Below, piece after piece: positions 8,998-17,126 of a stretch of 64,000 nucleotides of DNA; the stretch's first letter is position 1; each line of letters begins with the position of its first letter. The notes under the pieces are model-generated. The model was given only the letters and a program-made list of their open reading frames with translations. It was not told the DNA's origin and searched no databases. Source of the stretch: Ferrovibrio sp964218355 (GTDB lineage: Bacteria; Pseudomonadota; Alphaproteobacteria; Ferrovibrionales; Ferrovibrionaceae); the NCBI RefSeq assembly GCF_964218355.1, contig NZ_CAXPMC010000008.1, positions 62,001 through 126,000 of the forward strand. Direction: 5' to 3'. The position numbers were made by a program, and so were the translations under genes.

Positions 8998-9798
8998 ATG
9001 AGCAAAACCGGGAAAAAGACCGCCAAAGCCGCACTGACGCCGCTGGGTTCACCGCAGGCCGGTTTCGCCTGGGGGGCCAGCGCCGGCCATATCGACATGG
9101 CCACGCCGCCGGCGAAGCCGAAACCGCTGACCATCGCCGCGGCACCGCAGACGGTGACCATCGACCTGAAACGCAGCGCCCTCATCGTCATCGACATGCA
9201 GAACGACTTCTGCACCAAGGGCGGCTGGGTCGACCATATCGGCGGCGACTACCGGCCCGACCGCAAGCCGATCAGGCCGCTGCAGAAGCTGCTGCCGGCT
9301 CTGCGCAAGGCCGGCATGCCGGTGATCTGGGTGAACTGGGGCAACCGGCCCGACCTTGCCAACATGCCGCCGAACCAGATCCATCTCTACAAGCCATCCG
9401 GCAAAGGCACGGGCCTCGGCGATCCGCTGCCGGGCAGCGGCGCGCCGGTTCTGCAGAAGGACAGCTGGGCCGCCGCCGTGGTCGACGAGCTGGAACAGAA
9501 GCCGCAGGACATCAAGGTGGACAAATACCGCATCAGCGGATTCTGGGACACGCCGCTTGACAGCATCCTGCGCAATCTCGGCATCCGCACCGTGCTGTTC
9601 ACCGGCGTGAATACCGACCAGTGCGTTCTGCACAGCCTGACCGATGCCAATTTCCTCGGCTATGGCTGCGTGCTGGTGGAAGACTGCTGCGCCACCAGCT
9701 CGCCGGATTTCTGCACCGAGGCGACGGTCTGGAACGTCAAGAAATGCTTCGGCTTCGTCACGGACTCCGGAAAGATCCTCAAGGCGCTGAAAGCCTGA
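8998..9798 (+). CDS. Isochorismatase-family cysteine hydrolase with N-terminal extension
   Basis: The ATG at 8998 follows GATGAGGAC and gives 266 residues. After a basic, unmatched N-terminal extension of about 55 residues, the hydrolase fold shows the triad D66 (IVIDMQNDFC), K176 (VDKYRISGFWDT) and C209 (GVNTDQCV). The closest described types are biuret/triuret- and ureidoacrylate-type amidohydrolases. It diverges from the BMP operon that encodes a second hydrolase of this family. This suggests two related amide bonds, or two related substrates, are handled by this locus. The N-terminal extension does not look like a signal peptide. Confidence 0.87.
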   Translation: MSKTGKKTAKAALTPLGSPQAGFAWGASAGHIDMATPPAKPKPLTIAAAPQTVTIDLKRSALIVIDMQNDFCTKGGWVDHIGGDYRPDRKPIRPLQKLLPALRKAGMPVIWVNWGNRPDLANMPPNQIHLYKPSGKGTGLGDPLPGSGAPVLQKDSWAAAVVDELEQKPQDIKVDKYRISGFWDTPLDSILRNLGIRTVLFTGVNTDQCVLHSLTDANFLGYGCVLVEDCCATSSPDFCTEATVWNVKKCFGFVTDSGKILKALKA

Positions 9799-9801
9799 CG
9801 C

Positions 9802-10560
9802 CTATTCGGCTGCCGCCACCGCGCCGGGGAAGACCTGGTCGACGAAACGCGGATAGGTCTCGGCCAGCTCGGCGGCAATCTGCGTGCGCAGCAGCTGCAG
9901 GGTCGCGGCATCCGGTGCTTCGGTCTGCGGCACGCTGGCCGGGCAGTCGAAATCGAAACCGGTATGGTCGCGCACTTCCTCGACGCTGTGCCCCGGATGC
10001 ACACTGGCCAGCCGGAAACGCAGCGTCGCGCGGTCGAAGGTGAACCAGCACAGGCTGGTCAGCAGACCGAGTGGTCCGCCGGGGCGATGCGTGCCGTCGT
10101 TGCGCGGCCCGGCGGCCGATACGAAATCCACCTGCGGCACCAGCACGCGGCGCGAATGCTCCTCGCGGAACAGGATCACGCGCGGCACCAGATAATAGAG
10201 ATAGCCGGAACCGAACGAACCCGGCCAGCGCACATTGGTCTGCGGATACTCGCCGCCGGCACCGACCAGGTTGATATTGGCGTGGCCGTCGATCTGGCCG
10301 CCGCCCAGGAAGAAGGCCTCCAGGCGCCCCTGCCCGGCCAGGTCGAACAGCTCGACGCCGCCATCGCAGAGAAAGTCGTTGCGGATGCTGCCCAGCACGT
10401 TGACGCGCATCCGTCCGCCGGACTGTGCCCGCGCCAGCAGCGCACCGGCACCCGGGATCGGCGAGGAGGCACCGGTCGCCACCAGGCGGCAGCCCTGCAG
10501 CAGCCGGGCGATCACGGCAATCAGCAGTTCCTGCCGGCTGAATTCCATCGTGCCGCCCAT
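9802..10560 (-). CDS. CoA-transferase-fold protein, beta subunit
   Basis: The 252-residue protein resembles the B subunit of family I CoA-transferases (glutaconate/3-oxoacid/IpdB type), with the segments FFLGGGQIDGHANINLVG and SGYLYYLVPRVI. The Glu-containing ENG-like motif that carries the catalytic residue in true transferases is not evident; the corresponding stretch reads MRVNVLGSIRND. That recalls IpdAB, a ring-opening hydrolase built on this fold. It lies 3 bp after the alpha subunit gene. An internal ATG at 10548 is an alternative start. It converges on the hydrolase gene with a 3-bp gap. Confidence 0.8.
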   Translation of the reverse strand: MGGTMEFSRQELLIAVIARLLQGCRLVATGASSPIPGAGALLARAQSGGRMRVNVLGSIRNDFLCDGGVELFDLAGQGRLEAFFLGGGQIDGHANINLVGAGGEYPQTNVRWPGSFGSGYLYYLVPRVILFREEHSRRVLVPQVDFVSAAGPRNDGTHRPGGPLGLLTSLCWFTFDRATLRFRLASVHPGHSVEEVRDHTGFDFDCPASVPQTEAPDAATLQLLRTQIAAELAETYPRFVDQVFPGAVAAAE

Positions 10561-10563
10561 GAC

Positions 10564-11412
10564 CTACTCCGCCGCCTGCCGGCTGTCCTGCACATGCTCG
10601 GTGAGATAGCGGGCGAAACCATCCTCGCTGCGCGCCGCCTCGCAGTAGAGCCGGATATGCGCCTCGTCATAATCGTAGATGTCCCACAGTTTCAACGGCC
10701 AGGCGCCGCGCGGCGCCTCGGCAATGCCGCCGATATAGGCGGCGGTCAGCGTGCCGGCCGCCGTTTCTTCCGAAGCCAGCAGGTCGACATCGCGGATTTC
10801 CTCGACGGTGACCAGCGATTCCCGGCTGGCATGGGCCATCGCCACCAGTTCGCGGCGGCGGCCGATGAAGACATTGCCGTTGCGGTCGGCATAGGGCGCA
10901 TGAAACACCGCGAAATCCGGCCGGATCGCCGGCAGCAGCACGATCGGGTCGCCGCCATCGGCAAAGGGATTGTCGATCACCTTCCAGTCGGGCCGGTTCT
11001 TCAGCAGGTCAGAGCCGAGCAGGCCGCGCAGCGGCATGAAGGGCAGGCCCTTGCCCGCGGCCTGGATCGCCGCATGCACGGCCGGGCAGGTTGCATCCAG
11101 CATGCGGAAATCGCCGCGTTTCAGTGCCGCTGCGAAACGATACGCCGTGCCGTATTCCCCGAGCGTGACGGCGGAGGTCTCCAGCGTGCCGACGCAGCCG
11201 GCGCCGATCAGCATCTCCGCCTGCAGTCCCGAGACCGGCACGCAGACCAGATGCAGCCCGTGCGGGCGGCGGCGGATCAGGGCCCGCGTCAGTTCCATCG
11301 CCACGCCGGAATAATCCGGCGGCACGGCGACCTTGGCCCCATCATGAATCTGTGCTGCCAGCGCGGCGACGGACTGGACGAGGCCCGAGGCCTGCAGTGT
11401 CTTGATCGACAT
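10564..11412 (-). CDS. CoA-transferase-fold protein, alpha subunit
   Basis: The 282-residue protein has the alpha-subunit layout of family I CoA-transferases: DGAKVAVPPDYSGVAMELTRALI near the start, a GCVGTLE segment and FAVFHAPYADRNGNVFIG. With the following gene it should form a heterotetramer acting on a CoA thioester in the cytosol. No CoA ligase, thiolase or other acyl-CoA gene is adjacent, so the pathway is open. The IpdAB-type or glutaconate-type assignment is inferred from fold-level similarity only. Confidence 0.82.
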   Translation of the reverse strand: MSIKTLQASGLVQSVAALAAQIHDGAKVAVPPDYSGVAMELTRALIRRRPHGLHLVCVPVSGLQAEMLIGAGCVGTLETSAVTLGEYGTAYRFAAALKRGDFRMLDATCPAVHAAIQAAGKGLPFMPLRGLLGSDLLKNRPDWKVIDNPFADGGDPIVLLPAIRPDFAVFHAPYADRNGNVFIGRRRELVAMAHASRESLVTVEEIRDVDLLASEETAAGTLTAAYIGGIAEAPRGAWPLKLWDIYDYDEAHIRLYCEAARSEDGFARYLTEHVQDSRQAAE

Positions 11413-11485
11413 GGGCGCAATCCTCCCGGGATGGCTGTTGCCGGCATCATCGCCCGGAAGCGGCCGTCAGGCAACGGAGGATCGG

Positions 11486-11572
11486 TGGTGCCCCAGGCCG
11501 GACTTGAACCAGCACGCCCTTGCGGGCAACGGATTTTGAGTCCGTCGCGTCTACCAATTTCACCACTGGGGC
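11486..11572 (-). tRNA. tRNA-Leu (anticodon CAA)
   Basis: The minus strand begins GCCCCAG, pairs with CTGGGGC and ends with an encoded CCA. The anticodon loop reads CTCAAAA, giving anticodon CAA for codon UUG. There is a long variable arm (TTGCCCGCAAGGGCGT) as expected of a class II tRNA, and a T arm containing GGTTCAAGTCC. Length is 87 nt. Confidence 0.96.
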
Positions 11573-11726
11573 AGTGAAAGCGGCCGGATATTAGCCAAGC
11601 CGGCCGGCCGCGCAACCCCCCCGCCCCGCCGCCGGCGGTTTCCGCCGCCTGCGACCGCCCGGCGCATGGACAAGGCCGCGGCCCTCCGGCATACACGCGG
11701 GGCCCTGTTCCGGAGGATGCCGTCCC

Positions 11727-12308
11727 GTGCTGCGCCCGCTTTACGACTGGACCATGCGCCAGGCCGCCCGCCCGAAGGCCGGCCGCGCGCTGGCGGTAAT
11801 CTCCTTCCTGGAAAGCTCGGTCTTCCCGATCCCACCCGACGTGATGCTGATCCCGATGTGCCTGGCCAATCGCGCCCGCGCCTTCCAGTATGCCCTCGTC
11901 TGCTCCATTGCTTCCGTGCTGGGCGGCGCTTTCGGCTACGCCATCGGCTATTTCTTCATCGAGACCATCGGCCAGGCGATCATCGACTTCTACGGCTATG
12001 CCGAGAAATGGAATGCCTTCGAGGCCGCCTACGACAAGTATGGCGCCTGGGTGGTGCTGCTGATGGGCTTCTCGCCCCTGCCCTACAAGGTGGCAACCAT
12101 CGCCAGCGGCGCCACGCATTTCGCCTTCGCGGTCTTCATCGTCTCGTCGGTGGTGTCGCGCAGCGCGCGCTTTTTCCTGGTCGCCGGCCTGCTGTGGAAA
12201 TTCGGCCCGCCGATCCGCGATTTCATCGAGCGCCGCCTGGTGATCCTGATGTGGATCTTTGTGATCGGGCTCATAGGCGGCTTCGTCGTCATCAAGTATC
12301 TGGTCTAG
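11727..12308 (+). CDS. YqaA/DedA-family membrane protein
   Basis: A GTG at 11727, ten bases after CGGAGG, opens a 193-residue membrane protein with about four or five helices. It has the SNARE-associated/VTT-like features of the YqaA group: FLESSVFPIPPDVMLIPM, GGAFGYAIGYFFIETIG and GFSPLPYKVATIASG. Such proteins are linked to lipid movement or membrane homeostasis; the exact role here is unknown. The dsbB gene follows after 3 bp, so the two are probably co-transcribed. Confidence 0.85.
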   Translation: MLRPLYDWTMRQAARPKAGRALAVISFLESSVFPIPPDVMLIPMCLANRARAFQYALVCSIASVLGGAFGYAIGYFFIETIGQAIIDFYGYAEKWNAFEAAYDKYGAWVVLLMGFSPLPYKVATIASGATHFAFAVFIVSSVVSRSARFFLVAGLLWKFGPPIRDFIERRLVILMWIFVIGLIGGFVVIKYLV

Positions 12309-12311
12309 GCC

Positions 12312-12806
12312 ATGACTGCACTGCCGACCGCCCTGCTGAATCCGCACCGCTCAGGTCTCGTCGTCGCGCTGGCCAGCGCCATCACGCTGGGGCTGGTCTT
12401 CGTTTCGCAATACGGCTTCGGCCTCGCACCCTGCGAGCTGTGCCTGTGGCAGCGCTGGCCCCATGCCGCGGCCATCCTGCTGGGCCTCGCCGCCCTGCTG
12501 CTGCCCCGTTTCAGGGTTGCGCTGCTGGCGCTGGCGGCGCTGAGCCTTGCCGTCGGCGGCGGCATCGGGGTGTTCCATGTCGGCGTCGAACAGAAATGGT
12601 GGCAGGGGCTCGCCAGCTGCTCCGGCGCCCCGACGCCCGACAGTATCGACGCGCTGCGGGCCCAGCTGCTGGCAGCACCGGTCGTCCGCTGCGACGAGGT
12701 GGCCTTCCGGTTCCTCGGCCTGTCGATGGCCGGCTGGAACGTGCTATGGTCGGCCCTGCTCGCCCTCTTCGCCGGCCTTGCCGCGAAGCGCGCCGTCACG
12801 GAGTAG
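12312..12806 (+). CDS. dsbB: Disulfide bond formation protein B
   Basis: The 164-residue protein has four membrane helices. Two periplasmic cysteine pairs are visible: C41 and C44 (CELC, after the first helix) and C103 and C127 in the second loop. This is the DsbB pattern for passing electrons from DsbA to ubiquinone in the inner membrane. The arginine of the CxxCxxQR motif is present (CELCLWQRW). It lies between the YqaA-like gene and coq7; coupling to ubiquinone synthesis is a sensible neighbourhood. Confidence 0.93.
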   Translation: MTALPTALLNPHRSGLVVALASAITLGLVFVSQYGFGLAPCELCLWQRWPHAAAILLGLAALLLPRFRVALLALAALSLAVGGGIGVFHVGVEQKWWQGLASCSGAPTPDSIDALRAQLLAAPVVRCDEVAFRFLGLSMAGWNVLWSALLALFAGLAAKRAVTE

Positions 12807-12816
12807 CCTGCAACTC

Positions 12817-13377
12817 ATGAACCAGCCGATGCAGAAACGCCGTCTTGCCGGAGACCCGAACCCGCGCCAGCTGCTGGAACGGATTCTGCGCGTCGACCAT
12901 GCCGGCGAATACGGTGCCAAGCGCATCTATGACGGCCAGCTGGCGGTGCTGGGCCGCCGCGGTACCTCCTCGGCGCCAGCCATCCGCCAGATGGCTGCGC
13001 AGGAGCAGAAGCATCTCGATGCCTTCGACCGGCTGCTGCCCGAGCGCCGGGTGCGGCCGACCCTGCTGTCGCCCTTGTGGCATGTCGGTGGCTTCGCGCT
13101 CGGCGCTGCCACCGCGCTGATGGGCGAGAAGGCGGCGATGGCCTGCACGGAGGCGGTCGAGGATGTGATCGACCGGCATTATGCCGCGCAGATCGAGACT
13201 CTGGGCGAAGCCGAACCCGAACTGCGCGGGCTGATCGAGGAATTCCGCCAGGAAGAGATCGAGCATCGCGACACCGCCCGCGCGCAGGGTGCCGAAGAGG
13301 CGCCGGCCTATCCCCTGCTCAGCCGCGGCATCCGCGCCATCACCCGCGGCGCCATCTGGCTGTCGGAACGGGTCTGA
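12817..13377 (+). CDS. coq7: Demethoxyubiquinone hydroxylase (Coq7 family)
   Basis: The 186-residue protein has the di-iron four-helix Coq7 layout: RVDHAGEYGAKRIYDGQL, QEQKHLDAF, EAVEDVIDRHY and EFRQEEIEHRD supply the Glu and ExxH iron ligands. It performs the C6 hydroxylation of demethoxyubiquinone, the penultimate step of ubiquinone synthesis, at the inner membrane. The start ATG is 10 bp after the dsbB stop. It converges on the MATE gene with a 6-bp gap. Confidence 0.94.
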   Translation: MNQPMQKRRLAGDPNPRQLLERILRVDHAGEYGAKRIYDGQLAVLGRRGTSSAPAIRQMAAQEQKHLDAFDRLLPERRVRPTLLSPLWHVGGFALGAATALMGEKAAMACTEAVEDVIDRHYAAQIETLGEAEPELRGLIEEFRQEEIEHRDTARAQGAEEAPAYPLLSRGIRAITRGAIWLSERV

Positions 13378-13383
13378 CCGACA

Positions 13384-14748
13384 TCAGAGCAGCCGCCGCA
13401 CCGCGCGGCGGCGCCAGACCAGCATGAAATACAGCCCCTGCAGCAGCGGCGTCGCCACGAAACAGGCGGCATAGCCGATCCAGACTGCCGGCAGGCCAAG
13501 CTGCGGTTCCAGCAGCCAGGCCAGGGGAATCTCGATTCCGAGGATGGCAAACATCGACAGGCCGGCCGGCCACAGCACGGTGCCGGTGCCGCGCATGATG
13601 CCGCTGAGCAGGCTGGCCGCACCCATCAGCACCAGACTCCACAACATCAGGCGCATCAGTCCGGCAGCCATGGCAGCCACCGCCACGTCATCGAGGAACA
13701 GGCCCAGCACCGGCCGCGCGAACAGATGAACCAGCAGCACGATCGCGCCGGTCGAGGCGAGGTTGAGCCACAGGCCGGCGCGCAGGATCGCGCCGATCCG
13801 CTCGGGCCGGCCGGCACCCACGGCCTGCGCCGTCAGGATCGACGCGGTGATGCTCAGCGACATGATCGGGAACTGCACCCAGCTCATCACCAGGTTGATC
13901 GCGCCATAGCTGGCGGTGCCATCCGGACCATGGCGGTTGACCAGCCCGATCAGCGCGATTTCGGCCACCGCCATCGCCATCATCTGCAGCGCCGTGGGCA
14001 CGCCCATGCGCAGGATCAGCGCGGCCAGCCGCCGCTCGAAGCGGAAAGCGGCCAGGCCGCGCAGCGACGGCGCCAGCGGGTGCCCCCGATGGCGCCAGTA
14101 CAGGGCCAGCCACAGCAGTCCGGCCAGTGCGGCAACCAGTGTTGACAGCGCCGAACCGACGACGCCGAGCCGTGGCAGGCCGGCCCAGCCGAGGATCAGC
14201 GCCGGCGTCAGGAACAGCGAGCACACTGTCATGATGGCGAGCGCCGCCAGCGGCGTGACGGCATCGCCGGTGCCCCGGCTGATCGAGGTGACCAGCCACA
14301 GCACGAAGATTGCCGGCATCACCATCAGCATCGCCTGTGCATAGGCTGTAGCGGTCGCCTGCACTTCCGCCGGCGTGCCGAGCCATCGCATCAGATCGGC
14401 AGCCACCAGCGCGCCGCCGCAGCCGAGCACAAGTCCGGCCGCCAGCATCATCGCCAGCGCCGTGCCGGCGATGGCCCGCACACGGTCGCGGCCGCCGGCG
14501 CCCCAGGCCTGTCCGACCAGAACGGTGGCACCGCTGCTGAGCCCGATGGCGACCGACAGCAGCAGGAACATCACCGGGAAGAAGGCGGAAACGGCCGCGA
14601 TCGCATCCACGCCGAGCAGCTGGCCGATATAGGCGCGGTCAATGGCGCCCGACGCCGATTGCAGCATGTTGGTCAGGATCATCGGCAGCAGCAGGGCAAG
14701 ATAGGCCTGCCACACCGGACGGGGCGGTTTCGGAAGGGGCTGGATCAT
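13384..14748 (-). CDS. MATE family efflux transporter
   Basis: The 454-residue protein has about twelve membrane helices and the MATE signature pattern near the first helix (LPMILTNMLQSASGAIDRAYIGQLLG), with an internally repeated half containing LGIEIPLAWLLEPQLG near the C terminus. It would export cationic drugs or metabolites using a sodium or proton gradient. It follows the DUF2239 gene after 7 bp and is probably transcribed with it. Confidence 0.92.
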   Translation of the reverse strand: MIQPLPKPPRPVWQAYLALLLPMILTNMLQSASGAIDRAYIGQLLGVDAIAAVSAFFPVMFLLLSVAIGLSSGATVLVGQAWGAGGRDRVRAIAGTALAMMLAAGLVLGCGGALVAADLMRWLGTPAEVQATATAYAQAMLMVMPAIFVLWLVTSISRGTGDAVTPLAALAIMTVCSLFLTPALILGWAGLPRLGVVGSALSTLVAALAGLLWLALYWRHRGHPLAPSLRGLAAFRFERRLAALILRMGVPTALQMMAMAVAEIALIGLVNRHGPDGTASYGAINLVMSWVQFPIMSLSITASILTAQAVGAGRPERIGAILRAGLWLNLASTGAIVLLVHLFARPVLGLFLDDVAVAAMAAGLMRLMLWSLVLMGAASLLSGIMRGTGTVLWPAGLSMFAILGIEIPLAWLLEPQLGLPAVWIGYAACFVATPLLQGLYFMLVWRRRAVRRLL

Positions 14749-14755
14749 GGCGCCG

Positions 14756-15307
14756 TCAGTAGCTGCGGAAGGCCAGCGTCGTTACGAAATTTGCCACGTC
14801 GTGAGGCCAGCCCTCGATGCTCCGGGCAAAGCCGGTGCGGTCGTCGGCAAACAGCGCACGGATGGCTTCCTCATAGCCGGGCTGGTCGCCGGCCAGCGCG
14901 GTCATCGCCCGATAGGCGGCTTCCTGCGCGGCCCGGCGCGTTTGTTTGCCGCCGTCGCTGCGCATGGCCTGCTCGACCAGTTTGCGCAACGCCACCGAGG
15001 CACCGCCGGACTGCGCCGCCAGCCAGTCCCAGTGCCTGGGCAGCAGGGTGACCTCGCGCGGCACGACGCCGAGCTTCGGCCGGCCGCGGCCGCGCGGCGC
15101 AGGCTCTGCCGGCGGCGCCAGCCGGGCGAGGATGTCGGCATCGCTGCCGCGCAGGTCGAGATCGATCACCCGGCCGGTCGCATCCTCGAAGACCAGCGCA
15201 TCGCCGCCGGCCGCCTTCACGGCCAGCGCGACATCGGCCAGAGGGCCGGCCGCCAGCAGGCGGTCGCCGGCAAAGGCGGTGCAGGGAAGGGTTCGGTGGT
15301 CGCTCAT
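14756..15307 (-). CDS. DUF2239 family protein
   Basis: The 183-residue soluble protein carries the DUF2239 hallmark GRGRPKLGVVPREVTLLPRHWDWL (residues about 72-96), here cited by its ends, in which the first part resembles an AT-hook-like basic patch. Its function is not known. It is the first gene of a two-gene unit with the MATE transporter and diverges from the GIY-YIG gene. Two copies of a near-palindrome lie between the divergent genes, one only about 10 bp upstream of its start, so it is probably repressed or activated through that site. Confidence 0.85.
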   Translation of the reverse strand: MSDHRTLPCTAFAGDRLLAAGPLADVALAVKAAGGDALVFEDATGRVIDLDLRGSDADILARLAPPAEPAPRGRGRPKLGVVPREVTLLPRHWDWLAAQSGGASVALRKLVEQAMRSDGGKQTRRAAQEAAYRAMTALAGDQPGYEEAIRALFADDRTGFARSIEGWPHDVANFVTTLAFRSY

Positions 15308-15316
15308 GGGCAGCTT

Positions 15317-15361
15317 TTACCCGGATAATATTCTGCTTGTCAATATTACCCGGATAATATT
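15317..15361. promoter_or_regulatory. Duplicated near-palindromic operator between DUF2239 and GIY-YIG genes
   Basis: TTACCCGGATAATATT occurs at 15317-15332 and again at 15346-15361, 29 bp apart. The second copy extends to the near-palindrome AATATTACCCGGATAATATT (15342-15361), with arms AATATTA and TAATATT around a CCCGGA core. The stretch is AT-rich in a GC-rich genome and lies between two divergent genes. A shared operator, possibly overlapping the -10 elements, is the simplest reading. Confidence 0.65.
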
Positions 15362-15389
15362 ATGAAGGCGCCGGCAAAGGAGACCCGTC

Positions 15390-15722
15390 ATGCAGCAGCA
15401 GGACCGCCGGGCGGCGGTGGCCGCCTACAAGAAACGCAAACCGGCAGCCGGCATCTACGTCGTGCGCTGCGCCGCCGGTGGCGTCTGGGTCGGCCAGAGC
15501 CAGAGCCTGGACACGGTGCAGAACCGGATCTGGTTCGCGCTGCGGATGGGCAGCAGTCCCTGCCGCAGCCTGCAGGCCGCCTGGCAGACCCATGGCGCGG
15601 ACAGCTTCCGGTTCGAGATCCTGGAACGGCTGGCCGAGGAGGAGACGGATTACATCCGCAATGCGCAGCTGAAAGCCCGGCTGGCGCACTGGCGCGCCGC
15701 GCTCGGCGCGCAGACGATCTGA
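15390..15722 (+). CDS. GIY-YIG nuclease family protein
   Basis: The ATG at 15390 follows AAAGGAGA, giving 110 residues. The fold is recognised by AGIYVVRCAAGGVWVGQSQSL, cited here as GIY at about residue 22 and VWVG at about residue 34 in place of YIG. An Arg (QNRIWF), a region FRFEILERL carrying the likely metal-binding Glu, and an aromatic-rich middle follow. It lacks any fused domain, so it is a free-standing small nuclease-like protein of unknown target. It shares the duplicated operator with the divergent DUF2239-MATE unit. Confidence 0.82.
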   Translation: MQQQDRRAAVAAYKKRKPAAGIYVVRCAAGGVWVGQSQSLDTVQNRIWFALRMGSSPCRSLQAAWQTHGADSFRFEILERLAEEETDYIRNAQLKARLAHWRAALGAQTI

Positions 15723-15732
15723 TGCCGCGGCC

Positions 15733-16278
15733 TTACGGCTCCAGCTCGCTGTCCCAGTAGAGGAAGTCGCGCCAGCTCTCGTGCAAATAATTGGGCGGGA
15801 AAGCCCGCCCGTTCTGTTGCAATTCCTGCACGCTCGGCATGTGCGGTTTCATTCTGGGATGCATGTGGCATTCATGCGGCATGCGGCCACCCTTGCGCAG
15901 GTTGCAGGGGGCGCAGGCCGCCACCACGTTGTCCCAGCGGGTCAGGCCGCCGAGCGAACGCGGCACCACATGGTCGAAGGTCAGTTCATGCCGGCTGCCG
16001 CAATACTGGCAGCTGAAGCGGTCGCGCAGGAACAGGTTGAACCGGGTGAAGGCGGGCCGGCGGGCCGGGGCGATGTAGCGTTTCAGCGCCACCACGCTGG
16101 GCAGCCGCATGCGGAAACTGGGCGAGCGGATTTCCTGATCGTATTCGGAGAGGATGGTGACCCGGTCCATGCAGACCGCCTTCACCACTTCCTGCCAGGG
16201 CCAGAGCGACAGCGGGAAGTAGGACAGCGGCTGGTAATCCGCATTCAACACCAACGCCGGACAACTCTCAGGGTTCAT
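15733..16278 (-). CDS. HNH endonuclease
   Basis: I take the ATG at 16278 as start (181 residues, MNPESCPALVLN); an upstream in-frame start at 16344 has no support. The HNH core is clear: a zinc-binding CQYCG and CAPCN pair around LTFDHVVPRSLGGLTRWDNVV, cited by its DH, and N residues. This domain arrangement is a widespread alphaproteobacterial core protein of unknown role, not a typical phage or restriction enzyme. It converges on the GIY-YIG gene with a 10-bp gap. Confidence 0.88.
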   Translation of the reverse strand: MNPESCPALVLNADYQPLSYFPLSLWPWQEVVKAVCMDRVTILSEYDQEIRSPSFRMRLPSVVALKRYIAPARRPAFTRFNLFLRDRFSCQYCGSRHELTFDHVVPRSLGGLTRWDNVVAACAPCNLRKGGRMPHECHMHPRMKPHMPSVQELQQNGRAFPPNYLHESWRDFLYWDSELEP

Positions 16279-16370
16279 CTTGTCCCCAGACCCAGTTGCG
16301 TGTGTATTATCCTTACCATATGCGGGGTTACCGCATCGTGACAACTACCTTATTTAGTCGCGCTGCCGGC

Positions 16371-16379
16371 TTATCCACA
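16371..16379 (+). promoter_or_regulatory. Perfect DnaA box 9-mer
   Basis: TTATCCACA matches the consensus DnaA binding site exactly. It sits in the 119-bp gap between the HNH gene and the esterase gene. A one-mismatch copy, TTACCCACA, is at 19519-19527. A single 9-mer can occur by chance, so an origin cannot be claimed. The nearness of parS sites makes it worth recording. Confidence 0.35.
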
Positions 16380-16397
16380 GACTGCCGGGCGCCGCCA

Positions 16398-17126
16398 TCA
16401 TACTGCGCCGCCGGCCGCGGCGGAAAAGGATTCGGCAAGAAAGCCGCCGCCCAGTTCCAGCCCGTCCATGGCGATGCCATGGCCGAGGCCGGGACTGACA
16501 TGGAACCGCGCCGGACAGCCTGCCTCGCCCAGCCGGTTCAGCGCCGCATGCATGGCCTCCACCGGCACGATGTCGTCGGCATCGCCATGGATCAGCAGTA
16601 CCGGCGGGCGGCCGCGGATGTCCTGCTCCAGCCCGGCGCCGAGCAGGGCGCCGGAATAGCCGAGGATGGCCGCCGGCGCCGGACTGCGCCGCAGGCCGAC
16701 ATGCAGCGCCATCATGGTGCCCTGGCTGAAGCCGACCAGGGCCAGCCGGTTTCCCGGCAGATCGTGTTTCGCCAGTTCAGCATCGAGAAAGGCATCCAGG
16801 ATCGCCGCAGATGGCAGGGCGGCGTCGCGCATCTGCGCATAGATGGCCGCCGTCTGGTGCGGATCGCGCCGCAGCAGGTCGGGATCGTAGGCATCGAGGG
16901 CGAACCACTGCCGGCCGCCGCCCATGCCGGGCGGGAATCCCGGAATGCGGCCCGGCGCATGCGGCGCGACGAAAGCCGCATCGGGCAGCAGCCGGCGCCA
17001 TTGCATGCCCAGCTCGATCAGGTCGTTGCCGTCGGCGCCGTAGCCGTGCAGCAGCACCACCAGTTTCTGCGCCCTGCCGGTGGCGGCCGGCAGCCGCGGG
17101 CCATCGAGTGTCTGCATCTGCGTCAT
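16398..17126 (-). CDS. Alpha/beta hydrolase, carboxylesterase/phospholipase type
   Basis: With the ATG at 17126 the protein has 242 residues. It shows the catalytic serine in LVGFSQGTMM, the acid in LLIHGDADDIVP and the histidine in GLGHGIAMDGL, plus an oxyanion-hole region LVVLLHGYGADGNDL. This is the layout of the short carboxylesterase/lysophospholipase group (predicted esterase family). Its start overlaps the stop of the upstream glycosylase gene by four bases, so the two are translationally coupled. The substrate is unknown. Confidence 0.9.
   Translation of the reverse strand: MTQMQTLDGPRLPAATGRAQKLVVLLHGYGADGNDLIELGMQWRRLLPDAAFVAPHAPGRIPGFPPGMGGGRQWFALDAYDPDLLRRDPHQTAAIYAQMRDAALPSAAILDAFLDAELAKHDLPGNRLALVGFSQGTMMALHVGLRRSPAPAAILGYSGALLGAGLEQDIRGRPPVLLIHGDADDIVPVEAMHAALNRLGEAGCPARFHVSPGLGHGIAMDGLELGGGFLAESFSAAAGGAV

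Noticed and set aside
3391..9001. Long plus-strand open frames opposite the BMP operon
   Set aside because: They are antisense shadows; the minus-strand genes have motifs, overlapping starts and ribosome binding sites.
15733..16278. HNH gene as part of a mobile intron or phage
   Set aside because: Its sequence is the widespread core alphaproteobacterial type, and no terminase, portal or intron structure is near.
16290..16344. Upstream extension of the HNH gene to 16344
   Set aside because: The extra 22 residues are not like the family start, and the ATG at 16278 gives the usual beginning.
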